Positions 1 to 8,599 are shown, counted from the stretch's first letter. The stretch is DNA of 64,000 nucleotides from UBA5066 sp048500275 (GCA_048500275.1 JASNYI010000003.1:124001-188000), one strand, 5' to 3'. Notes: generated by a model from the sequence alone, not told the origin. Made by a program: numbers and translations.

Positions 1-392
1 TCAACCTCGAGGGGATCTCCTTCGACTCGGGCAGGGCCACGCTCAAGCCCGACACCCGCGTGACCATCGGGAAGCTGGCGGGGATCCTCCTCATGATCCC
101 CGAGCTGAACATCCGGATCGAGGGGCACACCGACTCCACCGGTTCGGCCGCGACGAACCTCAAGCTCTCGACCGAGCGCGCCCGGACCGTGTTCGCCCTC
201 CTCCGCGACCAGGGGATCGAAGAGACCCGGATGGCCTTCGAGGGCTACGGCTCCGCGAGCCCGATCGCCCCGAACGCCACGGCCGACGGACGGGCGAAGA
301 ACCGCCGGGTCGAGATCATCGTGGCCGAAGGCCCGATCCAGGCGGCGCCGGCCGCGGCGCCCGGTCCGGCCCCCGCGGCGCCGAAGAGGTAG
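1..392 (+). CDS. OmpA-family C-terminal domain protein (5' end outside window)
   Basis: The reading frame is open from the window edge (first full codon at base 3) and stops at 390-392, so only the C-terminal ~129 residues are present. They form an OmpA/MotB-type peptidoglycan-binding domain: an 'ISFDSGRATLKPD' opening, the hallmark 'IEGHTDSTGS', a 'LSTERARTV' helix and a closing 'KNRRVEIIV'. The family binds meso-diaminopimelate in peptidoglycan and tethers the outer membrane or an envelope complex to the wall. A Pro/Ala-rich tail of about 20 residues ends the protein. The N-terminal half, which would tell Pal from a larger porin or lipoprotein, is not visible. Confidence 0.85.
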   Translation, partial: NLEGISFDSGRATLKPDTRVTIGKLAGILLMIPELNIRIEGHTDSTGSAATNLKLSTERARTVFALLRDQGIEETRMAFEGYGSASPIAPNATADGRAKNRRVEIIVAEGPIQAAPAAAPGPAPAAPKR

Positions 393-400
393 CCGGGCCT

Positions 401-766
401 TCAGCCCGTCCTGGAAAGCCGTTCCGCCACCCTCGCTGCCTTGGCGGAAAGCGGACGACGCTCGTCCAAGAGGTGCCTGATGGCGAGGACCGGGTGGCGG
501 AGGAGCATCCGCGGCCCCGCGTAGCGCATCACCTGCCTGACGCGCTCCCGCATTTCCGCCTCGTAGCAGTGGACGGGGCACTTCACGCAGGTCGGCTTCT
601 CCTCGGCGAACGGGCACTTCTCGAGGCGCCGCTCGGCGTACTGCCTGAGCTCTTCGCACGGCGCGCAGAGCGCCTTCCGGCCCCCGTGGAGGTCCCGGCA
701 GGAGAGCCGGATCATCAGCTGCAGCGTCTTCCACTCCCGTGCGATCCTCCGCTCTGCGAAGCTCAT
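401..766 (-). CDS. YgbA-family protein (nitrous oxide-stimulated promoter family)
   Basis: The 121-residue basic protein matches the YgbA family in length and motif: an N-terminal 'MSFAERRIAREWKTLQLMI' helix and a cysteine set, 'CRDLHGG', 'CAPCEEL', 'CPF' and 'CVKCPVHCY', suited to binding a metal or an Fe-S cluster. E. coli YgbA is NsrR-controlled and linked to nitric-oxide tolerance; that role here is inferred from the family. The ATG at 766 overlaps the stop of the upstream membrane protein by 4 nt, so the two are probably co-translated. Confidence 0.8.
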   Translation of the reverse strand: MSFAERRIAREWKTLQLMIRLSCRDLHGGRKALCAPCEELRQYAERRLEKCPFAEEKPTCVKCPVHCYEAEMRERVRQVMRYAGPRMLLRHPVLAIRHLLDERRPLSAKAARVAERLSRTG

Positions 767-1128
767 CCCGCGGCTCCGGGCCCGGGCGCGGGCTTCGTCT
801 CCTCCCCGCTCCGCGGCGGGACTCTCACCGCGAGCGCCGAGAGGGCCGTCAGCGCCGCCACGACCCCCAGGATGACCGCCAGCCGTCCCCACGGGCGCCC
901 CAGCTCCATCCGCTGGCTTGCGAAGAAGGCGAGCGTCCGGACCCACTCCAGCGCCCCGAGGAGAAGCCCGGCCTGGACGGCCCGGGCGCTCCAGCGCTCT
1001 CCCACGAGGAGAAGGAGCGGGAGGGCCAGCGAGACGGCGACGAGGGCGAGGTTCCGCGCCCGGTAGAAGTGCGCCGCCAGGACGAGGGCCGAGAGGACGA
1101 CCGGGAGGGCTCTGAGGAAGGCCTTCAT
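763..1128 (-). CDS. small integral membrane protein, unknown function
   Basis: This 121-residue protein has about four hydrophobic segments (near residues 6-22, 28-44, 50-70 and 85-105) and a Pro/Gly-rich C-terminal tail. I recognise no family. The ATG at 1128 starts just before the first membrane helix; an in-frame ATG at 1191 would add 21 residues, and neither has a clear Shine-Dalgarno sequence. Its stop overlaps the start of the YgbA-like gene by 4 nt, the only hint at function (a possible partner in nitrosative stress). Confidence 0.55.
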   Translation of the reverse strand: MKAFLRALPVVLSALVLAAHFYRARNLALVAVSLALPLLLLVGERWSARAVQAGLLLGALEWVRTLAFFASQRMELGRPWGRLAVILGVVAALTALSALAVRVPPRSGEETKPAPGPGAAG

Positions 1129-1508
1129 GGCGAGGAAAGGAGACCACGTCGCGCCCGCCTCCGGCATGACGCCGATCATGCCGGACGCCACCGCGCCAAG
1201 TCAGCGGGTCCGCCCGCCCTCCGCTTCCTTCCCGGCATCCTCCCGATTCCCTCCGGTTCGCATCCGATTCCGATTCCACTGGCAAGTCGCTTGCTCTAGC
1301 ATTCTCCGATCCCGATAGCCCCGCGGGGACGGCCCCGCAACCCCTTCCCATAGAGAACGAAAGCTCTCGGGAAGGAAAGGACGAGACGAAACACCATACG
1401 GAATCCCGTGTTGCGTTACGGAATTCCGTGGCGCACTGACCCAGGCAGGTGTGGACAGGGAATGGTCGAAACGGTATCCGGAAGCGAACCAGAGGGAGGA
1501 GAGAAGGC
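1129..1508. other. 380-bp intergenic region upstream of the TonB receptor
   Basis: No convincing gene lies here. The region separates divergent genes and should hold both promoters. It contains a hairpin at 1323-1338 (6-bp stem, loop ACGG), a second hairpin at 1343-1375 (7-bp outer stem CCTTCCC/GGGAAGG), and two palindromic 12-mers at 1398-1409 and 1418-1429, described separately. A strong GGAGG lies just before the receptor ATG. No clear sigma-70 promoter could be assigned. Confidence 0.6.
1398..1429. promoter_or_regulatory. Two palindromic 12-mers 20 bp apart, putative operator pair
   Basis: ACGGAATCCCGT at 1398-1409 is a one-mismatch palindrome, and ACGGAATTCCGT at 1418-1429 is a perfect one. 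Their starts are exactly 20 bp apart, about two helical turns, so two dimers could bind the same face of the DNA. They lie about 80-110 bp upstream of the receptor ATG. The binding protein is unknown. Confidence 0.45.
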
Positions 1509-4478
1509 ATGAGAATCAACCGATTTACCGCGCTCCTCGTCATTACGGCCCTCTTCGCGGGGGTCGCCTTGGCGCAGGGGGTCCCGCAATCGACCCTGAC
1601 GGGCCGGGTCCTCAGCGAGGGGCAGGGGCTCCCGGGCGTCACCGTCGTCGTCAAGTCGCCCGCGCTGCAGGGGACCCGGACGGCGGTCACCTCCATCAAC
1701 GGCGACTTCGTCCTTCCCCTGCTCCCCCCCGGGGACTACACCGTCACCTTCACGATGAGCGGCTTCCAGACCGTCACGCGGCAGGTGAAGCTCTCGGCTG
1801 CCCAGACGACCCCGATCCAGGTCACGATGGGCGTCGCCGCGGTCGCGGCCGAGGCCGTCGTCATCGCGCAGAGCGAGACGATCTCACAGACGCAGCAGAA
1901 CGCGACGACGCTGACGACCGACACCCTGGGCAAGCTCCCGACGGCCCGCAACATCGCCGCGGCCGTCGCCCTCGCGCCCGGCACGAGCAACACGGGCCCG
2001 AGCGGGAACACGGTGATCGGCGGCGCGATGTCGTTCGAGAACCTCTTCCTCGTCAACGGCGTCGCCGTCCAGGACAACATCCGCAACACGCCGTACAACC
2101 TCTTCATCGAGGACGCCATCCAGGAGCAGACGGTCGCGACCTCCGGCATCAGCGCCGAGTACGGCCGCTTCACCGGCGGCGTCGTGAACGTCATCACGAA
2201 GTCGGGCGGCAATACGTTCAGCGGCTCCTTCCGGGCGAGCCTGGCGAACGACAAGTGGACGACGAAGACCGACTACGTCAGCCCGACGACGGGCCTGAAC
2301 CCCGAGGTCAAGATCGACAAGGTGAACCCGACCTACGAGGCGACGATCGGCGGCCCCATCATCAAGGACACGCTCTGGTTCTTCGGCGCAGGGCGCAACG
2401 TCGCGAGCGACTTCAGCGGAAACCTCGCGACTCCCATCGAGACCGCGTTCCCCCGCGGGACCGACGAGACGCGCTACGAGGGGAAGCTCACCTTCTCCTT
2501 CGCCGGGCGGCACACCCTCCTCGCCAACTACCAGAACATCGACAACGAGCAGTCGGGCTACTTCTTCGGCACCGTCTACGACATGAACAGCGTCTACACG
2601 CGCCAGCTGCCCCAGGAGCTGATCTCGGGGAACTACTCCGGGACCCTCAGCGACAGCTTCTTCCTCGAGGCGCAGTACTCCCAGCGCAAGTTCACGTTCG
2701 AGAACTCGGGCGCCAAGTCGACGGACCTCATCTTCGGCACCCTCATGGTCAACAACGCAAACGGCTACCGCTGGTGGTCCCCCACCTTCTGCGCCGTTTG
2801 CGGGCCGGAGCAGCGTGACGCCGACCAGGCCCTCCTCAAGGGGACCTACTTCCTCTCCACCCCGAAGCTCGGGTCGCACAGCATCGTCGTCGGCGGCGAG
2901 ATGTTCGACGACAAGCGGCTCGTGAACAACCACCAGTCGGGGAGCGGCTACCGGATCTACACGACGAACATCGTCGCCCAGGGCGGCGTCGTCTACCCGG
3001 CCATCAACAGCGCCGCCACCGGCACCTCCCCCTCGTACATCCTCTGGAACCCGATCCTCCAGAACAGCCAGGGGACCTCCTTCAAGACCTGGTCCTTCTT
3101 CGTGAATGACACCTGGAGGCTGAACCAGAGCCTCAGCTTCAACGTCGGCGTCCGCTACGACAAGAACGACGGCCAGGACGCCTCCGGCCGGAAGACGACC
3201 GACGACAGCAATATCAGCCCCCGCCTCGGAATCACGTGGGACGTGAAGGCCGACGGCGACCTCCAGGTCAACGCCTCCTACGCCCGCTACGTCGCCGCCA
3301 TCGCGAACAACCAGGCCGACGCCTCGGCCCTCGGCGGCCAGCCGGCCTCCGTGGCCTTCGACTACCGCGGACCCACGATCAACTGGAACCTCCCGGCCGG
3401 CGCCCCCCTCGTCGGCACCGAGCAGGCGATCCGCCAGGTCTTCGAGTGGTTCTTCGCCAACGGCGGGACGAGCCGCCCGACGCGCGGCGCCCCGTCGATC
3501 CCCGGCATCAACCCGAACATCGAGGAGAGCCTCGACTCGCCGAACACCGACGAGTACGCCTTCGGCATCACGAAGCGCCTCGGTTCGAAGGGCCTCGTCC
3601 GCGCCGACTTCGTCTACCGCGACTGGTCGAGCTTCTACGCCAACCGGGTGGACCTGGGGACGGGAACCGTCTCGGGGACGCTCGAAGGGACGACCCGGAC
3701 GTTCGACAAGCAGCTCATCGTGAACCAGAGCCTCGACGAGCGGAAGTACACCGCCATGACCCTGAGCGCGAGCTACCGCCTCTTCGAGAGCCTGCAGCTC
3801 CAGGGCAACTGGACGTACGCCCGGCTGCGCGGCACCTTCGACGGAGAGACGGCCGCGAACGGCCCGATCCAGTCCGGCATCCTCTACTACCCCGAGTACT
3901 TCGACAACTCCTTCAGCCGCCCCGTCGGCGACCTCGGTTCCGACCAGCGGCACAAGGTCCGCCTCTGGGCGATCTGGGACATTCCGCTCGACATCAACTG
4001 GTTCAAGTCGTCCTTCAGCGTCCTCCAGAACTACGACACCGGGACGCCGTACGGCGCCGTCGGCTCGGTCGACACCCGGCCGTACGTGACGAACCCGGGG
4101 TACCTGATCCCCCCCTCTTCGGTCACCTACTACTTCACCGGTCGCGACGCCTTCCGGACCGAGGACGTCTGGCGCACCGACATCTCCCTCAACATCGCCT
4201 TCCGGCCGATCGGCTCCCTCGAGCTCTTCGTCGAGCCGCAGATCCTGAACGTCTTCAACAGCCAGGCGGTGACCGGCCCGAACGCCTCCATCGAGACCCG
4301 CGCGAGCGTCGGCTCGGCGTCTTACGCCGCCTTCAACCCCTTCACCGAAGCCCCGAAACAGGGCGCCCGTGGCACCGGTGCGAACTGGAACTACGGCCCG
4401 CTCTTCGGCCAGCCCACGGGCGCGGCCAGCTACCAGCAGGCCCGCACCTTCCGGATGTCCCTCGGCCTCCGCTTCTAG
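1509..4478 (+). CDS. Oar-like TonB-dependent receptor with carboxypeptidase-regulatory domain
   Basis: The 989-residue outer-membrane protein has a signal peptide (residues 1-22, ending ALA-QG), a carboxypeptidase-regulatory-like Ig domain (about 25-110; 'TLTGRVLSEGQGLPGV', 'GDYTVTFTMSGF'), a TonB plug (about 130-245; 'GGVVNVITKSGGNTFSGS') and a long beta-barrel rich in aromatic-ended strands, closing with the usual terminal Phe. The family moves large substrates across the outer membrane with TonB-ExbBD energy; the substrate is unknown. ATG 1509 was chosen over the in-frame codon at 1449 because AGGGAGGAG precedes it and it begins the signal peptide. A strong terminator follows, so it is probably monocistronic. 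Confidence 0.88.
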   Translation: MRINRFTALLVITALFAGVALAQGVPQSTLTGRVLSEGQGLPGVTVVVKSPALQGTRTAVTSINGDFVLPLLPPGDYTVTFTMSGFQTVTRQVKLSAAQTTPIQVTMGVAAVAAEAVVIAQSETISQTQQNATTLTTDTLGKLPTARNIAAAVALAPGTSNTGPSGNTVIGGAMSFENLFLVNGVAVQDNIRNTPYNLFIEDAIQEQTVATSGISAEYGRFTGGVVNVITKSGGNTFSGSFRASLANDKWTTKTDYVSPTTGLNPEVKIDKVNPTYEATIGGPIIKDTLWFFGAGRNVASDFSGNLATPIETAFPRGTDETRYEGKLTFSFAGRHTLLANYQNIDNEQSGYFFGTVYDMNSVYTRQLPQELISGNYSGTLSDSFFLEAQYSQRKFTFENSGAKSTDLIFGTLMVNNANGYRWWSPTFCAVCGPEQRDADQALLKGTYFLSTPKLGSHSIVVGGEMFDDKRLVNNHQSGSGYRIYTTNIVAQGGVVYPAINSAATGTSPSYILWNPILQNSQGTSFKTWSFFVNDTWRLNQSLSFNVGVRYDKNDGQDASGRKTTDDSNISPRLGITWDVKADGDLQVNASYARYVAAIANNQADASALGGQPASVAFDYRGPTINWNLPAGAPLVGTEQAIRQVFEWFFANGGTSRPTRGAPSIPGINPNIEESLDSPNTDEYAFGITKRLGSKGLVRADFVYRDWSSFYANRVDLGTGTVSGTLEGTTRTFDKQLIVNQSLDERKYTAMTLSASYRLFESLQLQGNWTYARLRGTFDGETAANGPIQSGILYYPEYFDNSFSRPVGDLGSDQRHKVRLWAIWDIPLDINWFKSSFSVLQNYDTGTPYGAVGSVDTRPYVTNPGYLIPPSSVTYYFTGRDAFRTEDVWRTDISLNIAFRPIGSLELFVEPQILNVFNSQAVTGPNASIETRASVGSASYAAFNPFTEAPKQGARGTGANWNYGPLFGQPTGAASYQQARTFRMSLGLRF

Positions 4479-4517
4479 CAGCAGCCTCGCGGGGAGAGTC
4501 TCCCCGCGTTTCCCATC

Positions 4518-4549
4518 GCCCCGGCCTTCGGGCCGGGGCTCTTTTTTTT
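4518..4549 (+). terminator. Rho-independent terminator after the TonB receptor
   Basis: A perfect 9-bp stem (GCCCCGGCC/GGCCGGGGC, 4518-4526 with 4531-4539) with a stable TTCG tetraloop is followed by CT and eight Ts (4542-4549). It lies 40 nt after the receptor stop. A second, weaker GC hairpin without a T run sits at about 4488-4509. Confidence 0.92.
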
Positions 4550-4588
4550 GGGGGCTCCCGCGGTCCCGGCGGGCAGGCCGCCGGGACT

Positions 4589-6382
4589 TCAGCCGCCCTC
4601 GCCCGGCCCGTATCCGAGGAGGTCCTCGAGGTCGGAATCCGCGACGCCGGCCTCGGAGAGCGAGACCTCGAACCCGGCGGCGCGCAGCCACGGCGCCTCG
4701 GCCGGGTCCACCTCGCCGCCCCTGCGCAGGTGCCTCTCCCGAAGCGCCTCCCGCACGTCGAGCGCCCACCTGCTGATGGGCGAAGCCGGCCGGGCCTCGC
4801 CCTGCCGTGCGCCGACGAAGCCGGCCTTCAGGACGAGGAGCGCCGTGCCGGAAAGCAACATCGCCCGGAAGAGGTCGGACGGCGGCGCGGGATCCAGCCA
4901 GGAAACGGCGAAGAGGCCGACGCAGAGGACGGGCGAAAGGGCGGCCGGCACGAGGGCCGAGAGGGAGGCGAAGCCGGCTTTCCGGACCCTGCGCGCGGCC
5001 AGGAAGAGCCCGGCGGCCACGGCGAGGGTCGCGACGACGCCCGCCCCCTTCTCGAGGAGGGAGGCGTTCCCGAGCGCGAGCGGGACGAGGACGAAGACCA
5101 GGGCAACCGGAACGAGATCGGCCAGGTCGCGTCCCGGCACGGACGGGGCCTTCGCGAATCGCTCCTCCTCGCCCGCCCAGAGCTGGTACTCGCTCGCGAA
5201 CGCCGCCCCCACGGCCTCGTCGAGCCGGCCCCCGAGCCGGGAGACCGCGTCGCGGGCCTCGGCGAGGGGCATCCCGCCACGACCCCCGAAGAGCGCGCCG
5301 ACGAGGGCCGCCTCCGGGGGCCGGAGGTCGGCCGGGTCGGCCCGGAGGACGAGGTTCGGTGGATCCTGCCGGTCGACGACGACGGCATTTTCGTTCCTGA
5401 GCCGGGCCCAGACCTCGCCGGCCGTCGGCGTACGCGGGTCGGACTCGCCGAGGAGCGACGCCAGGATCTCGGGCGAGAGCGCCTCGACCCTGTCCGGGAG
5501 AGGCCCTGCGGGAGTGCCCCCCGCCGGCTCTCGCCGCCGTCCCGCGAGGAGGGCCTTCGCGAGGAGGACCGCGGCGGCCGGGAGCGGCAGGAGCGCGAGC
5601 GCGACGAGGGCCGCCGGGAAGAGGAGGTCGACGCCGCCGGGCCGGTCGCCCGCGGGCCGGTCGAAGAGGAACGACACGTCGACCCCCTCCCCGGGCGGGA
5701 GCGCGGCGTCGAGCGACACGAACATGAAGTTCCCCGCGAAGCTCCAGGAGCTGTCGCCCGCAAGGCCGTAGTCGAGAGCCTCGACGGGCCCCTCGCGGCC
5801 GGCGCCCGCGAGGTTCACGTCGAGGACGTATCGGCGGAGGGGCGCCGGGCCGGCGCGTTTCAGCGCCTCGCGCGTCTCGCGCCACCGGTCGGCGAGGCGG
5901 ACTCCCCCCGGGCTCGCCGCCATCAACCGTGACGCCGGGCGGGGGGCCCAGACGGGTGTCACGGCGCCGTGGACCCGCCAGCGGAGTCGGTAGGCGAGCT
6001 CGCGCGGCGCGTCCCACGGGGCCGACCAGGCCGGCGAGAGCGACCAGGTGAGCCGGCCGTCGACGATCTGGTAGCGGTCCCCGTCGGCGACGGACCCCTC
6101 CTCGAGCTTCCTTTCGGCGCCACCCGGCTCCACGGCGACGAGGTCGACGAGCTCCGCGATGGCCGGCGCACGGACGTCGAGGGGACGCGAGGCCGTGAAC
6201 GAGCTGCCCGCGGCGGCGAGGATGTGCCTCTCCGTCAGCTCGAGCGTGCCGTCCGCGAGGAGGTCCGCGTCGACGCGGAGGCTCTTCCACCGCACGTCCG
6301 CCAAAGCGGTCGGAGTGGCGATCGACGCGGCCACGGCCGCGGCCAGGAGGAGTCTCGTCGTGGCGATGGCCGAGGTTAGCAG
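4589..6382 (-). CDS. DUF2207 (YciQ-like) membrane protein
   Basis: About 590 residues: a signal segment rich in Leu/Ala ending ALA-DV, a secreted beta-rich domain (about 25-260) with DUF2207 features ('LELTERHIL', 'YRLRWRVHGAV'), a membrane helix near 275-300, a cytoplasmic part, and further helices near residues 430-545. DUF2207 proteins are predicted membrane proteins of unknown function. The start is uncertain: no ATG, GTG or TTG lies in frame between the upstream gene's stop and the signal peptide. A CTG at 6382 (used here) or an ATC at 6367 would have to initiate, overlapping or abutting the AlkD-like gene. Confidence 0.7.
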   Translation of the reverse strand: MLTSAIATTRLLLAAAVAASIATPTALADVRWKSLRVDADLLADGTLELTERHILAAAGSSFTASRPLDVRAPAIAELVDLVAVEPGGAERKLEEGSVADGDRYQIVDGRLTWSLSPAWSAPWDAPRELAYRLRWRVHGAVTPVWAPRPASRLMAASPGGVRLADRWRETREALKRAGPAPLRRYVLDVNLAGAGREGPVEALDYGLAGDSSWSFAGNFMFVSLDAALPPGEGVDVSFLFDRPAGDRPGGVDLLFPAALVALALLPLPAAAVLLAKALLAGRRREPAGGTPAGPLPDRVEALSPEILASLLGESDPRTPTAGEVWARLRNENAVVVDRQDPPNLVLRADPADLRPPEAALVGALFGGRGGMPLAEARDAVSRLGGRLDEAVGAAFASEYQLWAGEEERFAKAPSVPGRDLADLVPVALVFVLVPLALGNASLLEKGAGVVATLAVAAGLFLAARRVRKAGFASLSALVPAALSPVLCVGLFAVSWLDPAPPSDLFRAMLLSGTALLVLKAGFVGARQGEARPASPISRWALDVREALRERHLRRGGEVDPAEAPWLRAAGFEVSLSEAGVADSDLEDLLGYGPGEGG

Positions 6383-7071
6383 CCGATCCGCTTCAGCGCC
6401 TCGCGGCGGGAGAGGCCCGAGAGGCGGCCCCCGTTCTCCTCCACGTACCGCCGCACCCCGGCGGGGTCGGTGCGCGCGTGCTGGCGGAGCGCCCAGCCGA
6501 TCGCCTTTCGGAGGAAGAACTCCCTCGAGTCGAGCGACGGCTCCATGCAGGAGCGGAGGAGGGCGAAGTCGACCTGCGCCCCGAAGCCGAGCTGGCAGAG
6601 GATGGCCGATCGCCTCTTCCAGAGGTCGTCCGAGCGCGCCCAGGAGAGCATCGCCCGCCGCATCGCGCGAGGCTCCCTGCGGAGCAGCCCGCCGAGGAGG
6701 TGCGAGGCGACCGGGTCTACGACGTCCCACCAGGCGCCCGTGACGACGATCTCCTCGAAGACCGGGAGGGCGTCGAGGTCGCGGAAGGGTTCGAAGCGTT
6801 TCCACCGGGCCAGCTCGACGGCCGCGTACATCTCCTCGCGGAAGGCCGCGCCGCGGAAGAGGCCGAGGACCTCTCGCCGGAACGAGCCGGCGTCGCGGAG
6901 CTCGAGCGGGGCGAAGAGCGCCCGGCAGGCCGCGCGGAGCGGCACGGCCCCCACGCCGTGGAACGGCATCGCGGACTTCATGTAGGCCTGCGCGCCGTTT
7001 GCGCGGGCGGGATCGCCGAGCGCGGCGAGGCGGCCGCGGAGAGCGAGGAGGAGGGGCGTCGAGCCGACCAC
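6376..7071 (-). CDS. AlkD-like DNA alkylation repair protein
   Basis: The 231-residue all-helical protein has the length and motif spacing of the AlkD/HEAT-like DNA glycosylase family: 'AQAYMKSAMPFHGV' near the N-terminus, 'WWDVVDPVASHLLG' in the middle and 'FFLRKAIGWALRQHARTDP' near the C-terminus. AlkD members excise N3- and N7-alkylpurines without flipping the base. The GTG at 7071 gives the family's usual length; no nearer ATG exists. Its stop lies just inside the start region of the DUF2207 gene. Function is by family only. Confidence 0.8.
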   Translation of the reverse strand: MVGSTPLLLALRGRLAALGDPARANGAQAYMKSAMPFHGVGAVPLRAACRALFAPLELRDAGSFRREVLGLFRGAAFREEMYAAVELARWKRFEPFRDLDALPVFEEIVVTGAWWDVVDPVASHLLGGLLRREPRAMRRAMLSWARSDDLWKRRSAILCQLGFGAQVDFALLRSCMEPSLDSREFFLRKAIGWALRQHARTDPAGVRRYVEENGGRLSGLSRREALKRIGC

Positions 7072-7192
7072 GGCGGGATTCTCACCCGCTCCGGAGGGAC
7101 GCCGACCGCGGCGTCGGCCCCGGACCCGCGGCCCGAAGGTCGGCGACCTCGCCACGGGCCCGGGCCGCGCCGACGGCGCTCCCCCGAGCCCC

Positions 7193-7221
7193 TTGACATC
7201 CGTCGGGGCCGGCCCTACTGT
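7193..7221 (+). promoter_or_regulatory. Sigma-70-type promoter of the GntR-ABC operon
   Basis: A consensus -35 box TTGACA (7193-7198) is separated by exactly 17 bp from a -10 box TACTGT (7216-7221). Transcription should start near 7228, giving a leader of about 30 nt before the GTG at 7260. Confidence 0.8.
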
Positions 7222-7243
7222 ATCGGTGTTGTGATACACCGAT
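7222..7243. promoter_or_regulatory. Inverted-repeat operator overlapping the transcription start
   Basis: A perfect 8-bp inverted repeat, ATCGGTGT (7222-7229) and ACACCGAT (7236-7243), with a 6-bp spacer directly follows the -10 box. Its TGT...ACA symmetry and position suit autorepression by the adjacent GntR/YtrA-type regulator. That the regulator binds here is inference. Confidence 0.65.
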
Positions 7244-7259
7244 GCGCCAGGAGCCGCCC

Positions 7260-7670
7260 GTGACCCCCCGGGGCCTCCACGTCGACCCGCGGGACGCCGT
7301 CCCCATCTGGAAGCAGATCGAGGAGGGGATGCGCCGCCTCGTCGCCTCCGGGGCTCTCGCGCCGGGCGCGGCGGTCCCGTCGGTCCGCGACCTCGCCCGC
7401 GACCTGCAGGTGAACCCCGCCACCGTCGTCCGCGCCTACCAGCACCTCGTCGACGCCGGGCTCCTCGTCGTGAAGCGGGGAGAGGGGACGTTCGTCTCCG
7501 AGGCGATCCCGACGCTCCCGAAGGCCGAGAGGGGGCGCGCCCTCGCCGAGGGGGCGCTCCGTTTCGCCTCGACCGCCGTGACCGTCGGCGCCTCGCGGGA
7601 AGAGGCCGCCCGCGCCCTCGAAACCGCGTTCTCGCGCCTCGCCCCCGGGAAGGAAGGAGAGAAGAAGTGA
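7260..7670 (+). CDS. GntR-family regulator, YtrA type
   Basis: The 136-residue protein is an N-terminal winged helix-turn-helix of the GntR family ('VPIWKQIEEGMRRLVASG', 'VPSVRDLARDLQVNPATV', 'VVRAYQHLVDAGLL', 'KRGEGTFV') followed by a short helical tail, the YtrA pattern, in which regulators lack a large effector domain and control an adjacent ABC exporter. GTG 7260 was chosen over the ATG at 7242 because AGGAG sits 6 nt before it and because 7242 lies inside the operator. The ABC ATPase gene overlaps its stop by 4 nt (GTGA). Confidence 0.88.
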   Translation: MTPRGLHVDPRDAVPIWKQIEEGMRRLVASGALAPGAAVPSVRDLARDLQVNPATVVRAYQHLVDAGLLVVKRGEGTFVSEAIPTLPKAERGRALAEGALRFASTAVTVGASREEAARALETAFSRLAPGKEGEKK

Positions 7671-8599
7671 CGGACGCCGCAACGCTCGCCCCGGCCCTCG
7701 GCGTCGAAGGGCTCACCGTCCGCTACGGCCGGGCGACGGCCGTCGACGCGGTCACGCTCGAAGTCCCCAGGGGCTCGGTCTTCGCCCTCCTCGGCCGCAA
7801 CGGCGCCGGGAAGTCGTCGCTCGTCCGCTGCGCGCTCGGCTGGCAGAAGCCGACCGGCGGCCGGTGCGAGCTGCTCGGCGAGGACCCCTGGACGCGCCGC
7901 GCGAGGCTGATGGAGCGGGTCGGCGTCGTCCCCGAGGAGCCCGACGCCCCGCGCGAGATGACGGCCCGCCAGCTCGGCTCCTTCTGCTCGCGGCTCTACC
8001 CGACGTGGGACGCGAGAGGATTCGACGCCCGCCTTTCGCGGTTCGGCGTCCCGCCTGCGACGCCCTTCGGGCGGCTCTCGAAGGGGCAGAGGGGGCTCAC
8101 GCAGCTCGCGCTCGCCCTCGCCCCCGCGCCGGAGCTCCTCCTCCTCGACGACCCGACGCTCGGCCTCGACCCCGTCGCCCGCCACGCCTTCTTCGACGAG
8201 ATCGTCACCGAGCTGGCCGACCGCGGGACGACCGTCGTCCTGACGACGCACGACCTCGCGGGCGTCGAGCGGATCGCCGACCGGGTGGGGATCCTGAAGG
8301 ACGGCCGGCTCCTCCTCTGCGAGGAGACGGAGACGCTGAAGGCGCGCTTCCGCACCGTCCGCTACCGGAGCGAGGTGACCGAGAACCGGACCGACTTCGG
8401 GACCGAGCTCGACGAGATGGAGCCCGTCCGCGCGAAGGTGCGCGGCTGGGGGATCGAGACCGTCGTCGCCGGGTTCACCGAGGAGCGCTTCGGGCGCTTC
8501 ACCGCGCTCGACGGCATCACCGAGGCCGAGGCCGCGCCCCTCTCCCTCGAGGAGCTCTTCCTCGCCGTCGCCGGCGAGGAGAAGGGAGCCGCCCGGTGA
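7667..8599 (+). CDS. ABC transporter ATP-binding protein
   Basis: The 310-residue ATPase carries Walker A 'GRNGAGKS' (about residues 43-50), a signature 'LSKGQRG', Walker B 'LLLLDDPTLGLD' and the H-loop 'TTHDLAG', followed by a roughly 90-residue C-terminal domain. It should power the permease proteins encoded next. The residue after the Walker B Asp, normally the catalytic Glu, is Asp; conservative changes of this kind occur in YtrB/CcmA-like exporters. Both ends overlap neighbours by 4 nt, so the genes are translationally coupled. Confidence 0.92.
   Translation: MTDAATLAPALGVEGLTVRYGRATAVDAVTLEVPRGSVFALLGRNGAGKSSLVRCALGWQKPTGGRCELLGEDPWTRRARLMERVGVVPEEPDAPREMTARQLGSFCSRLYPTWDARGFDARLSRFGVPPATPFGRLSKGQRGLTQLALALAPAPELLLLDDPTLGLDPVARHAFFDEIVTELADRGTTVVLTTHDLAGVERIADRVGILKDGRLLLCEETETLKARFRTVRYRSEVTENRTDFGTELDEMEPVRAKVRGWGIETVVAGFTEERFGRFTALDGITEAEAAPLSLEELFLAVAGEEKGAAR

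Noticed and set aside
1736..6290. Very long open frames opposite the TonB receptor and other genes (some over 1,000 codons)
   Set aside because: They are Arg/Pro/Gly-rich shadow frames caused by high GC, without family motifs, and lie antisense to genes with clear domains.
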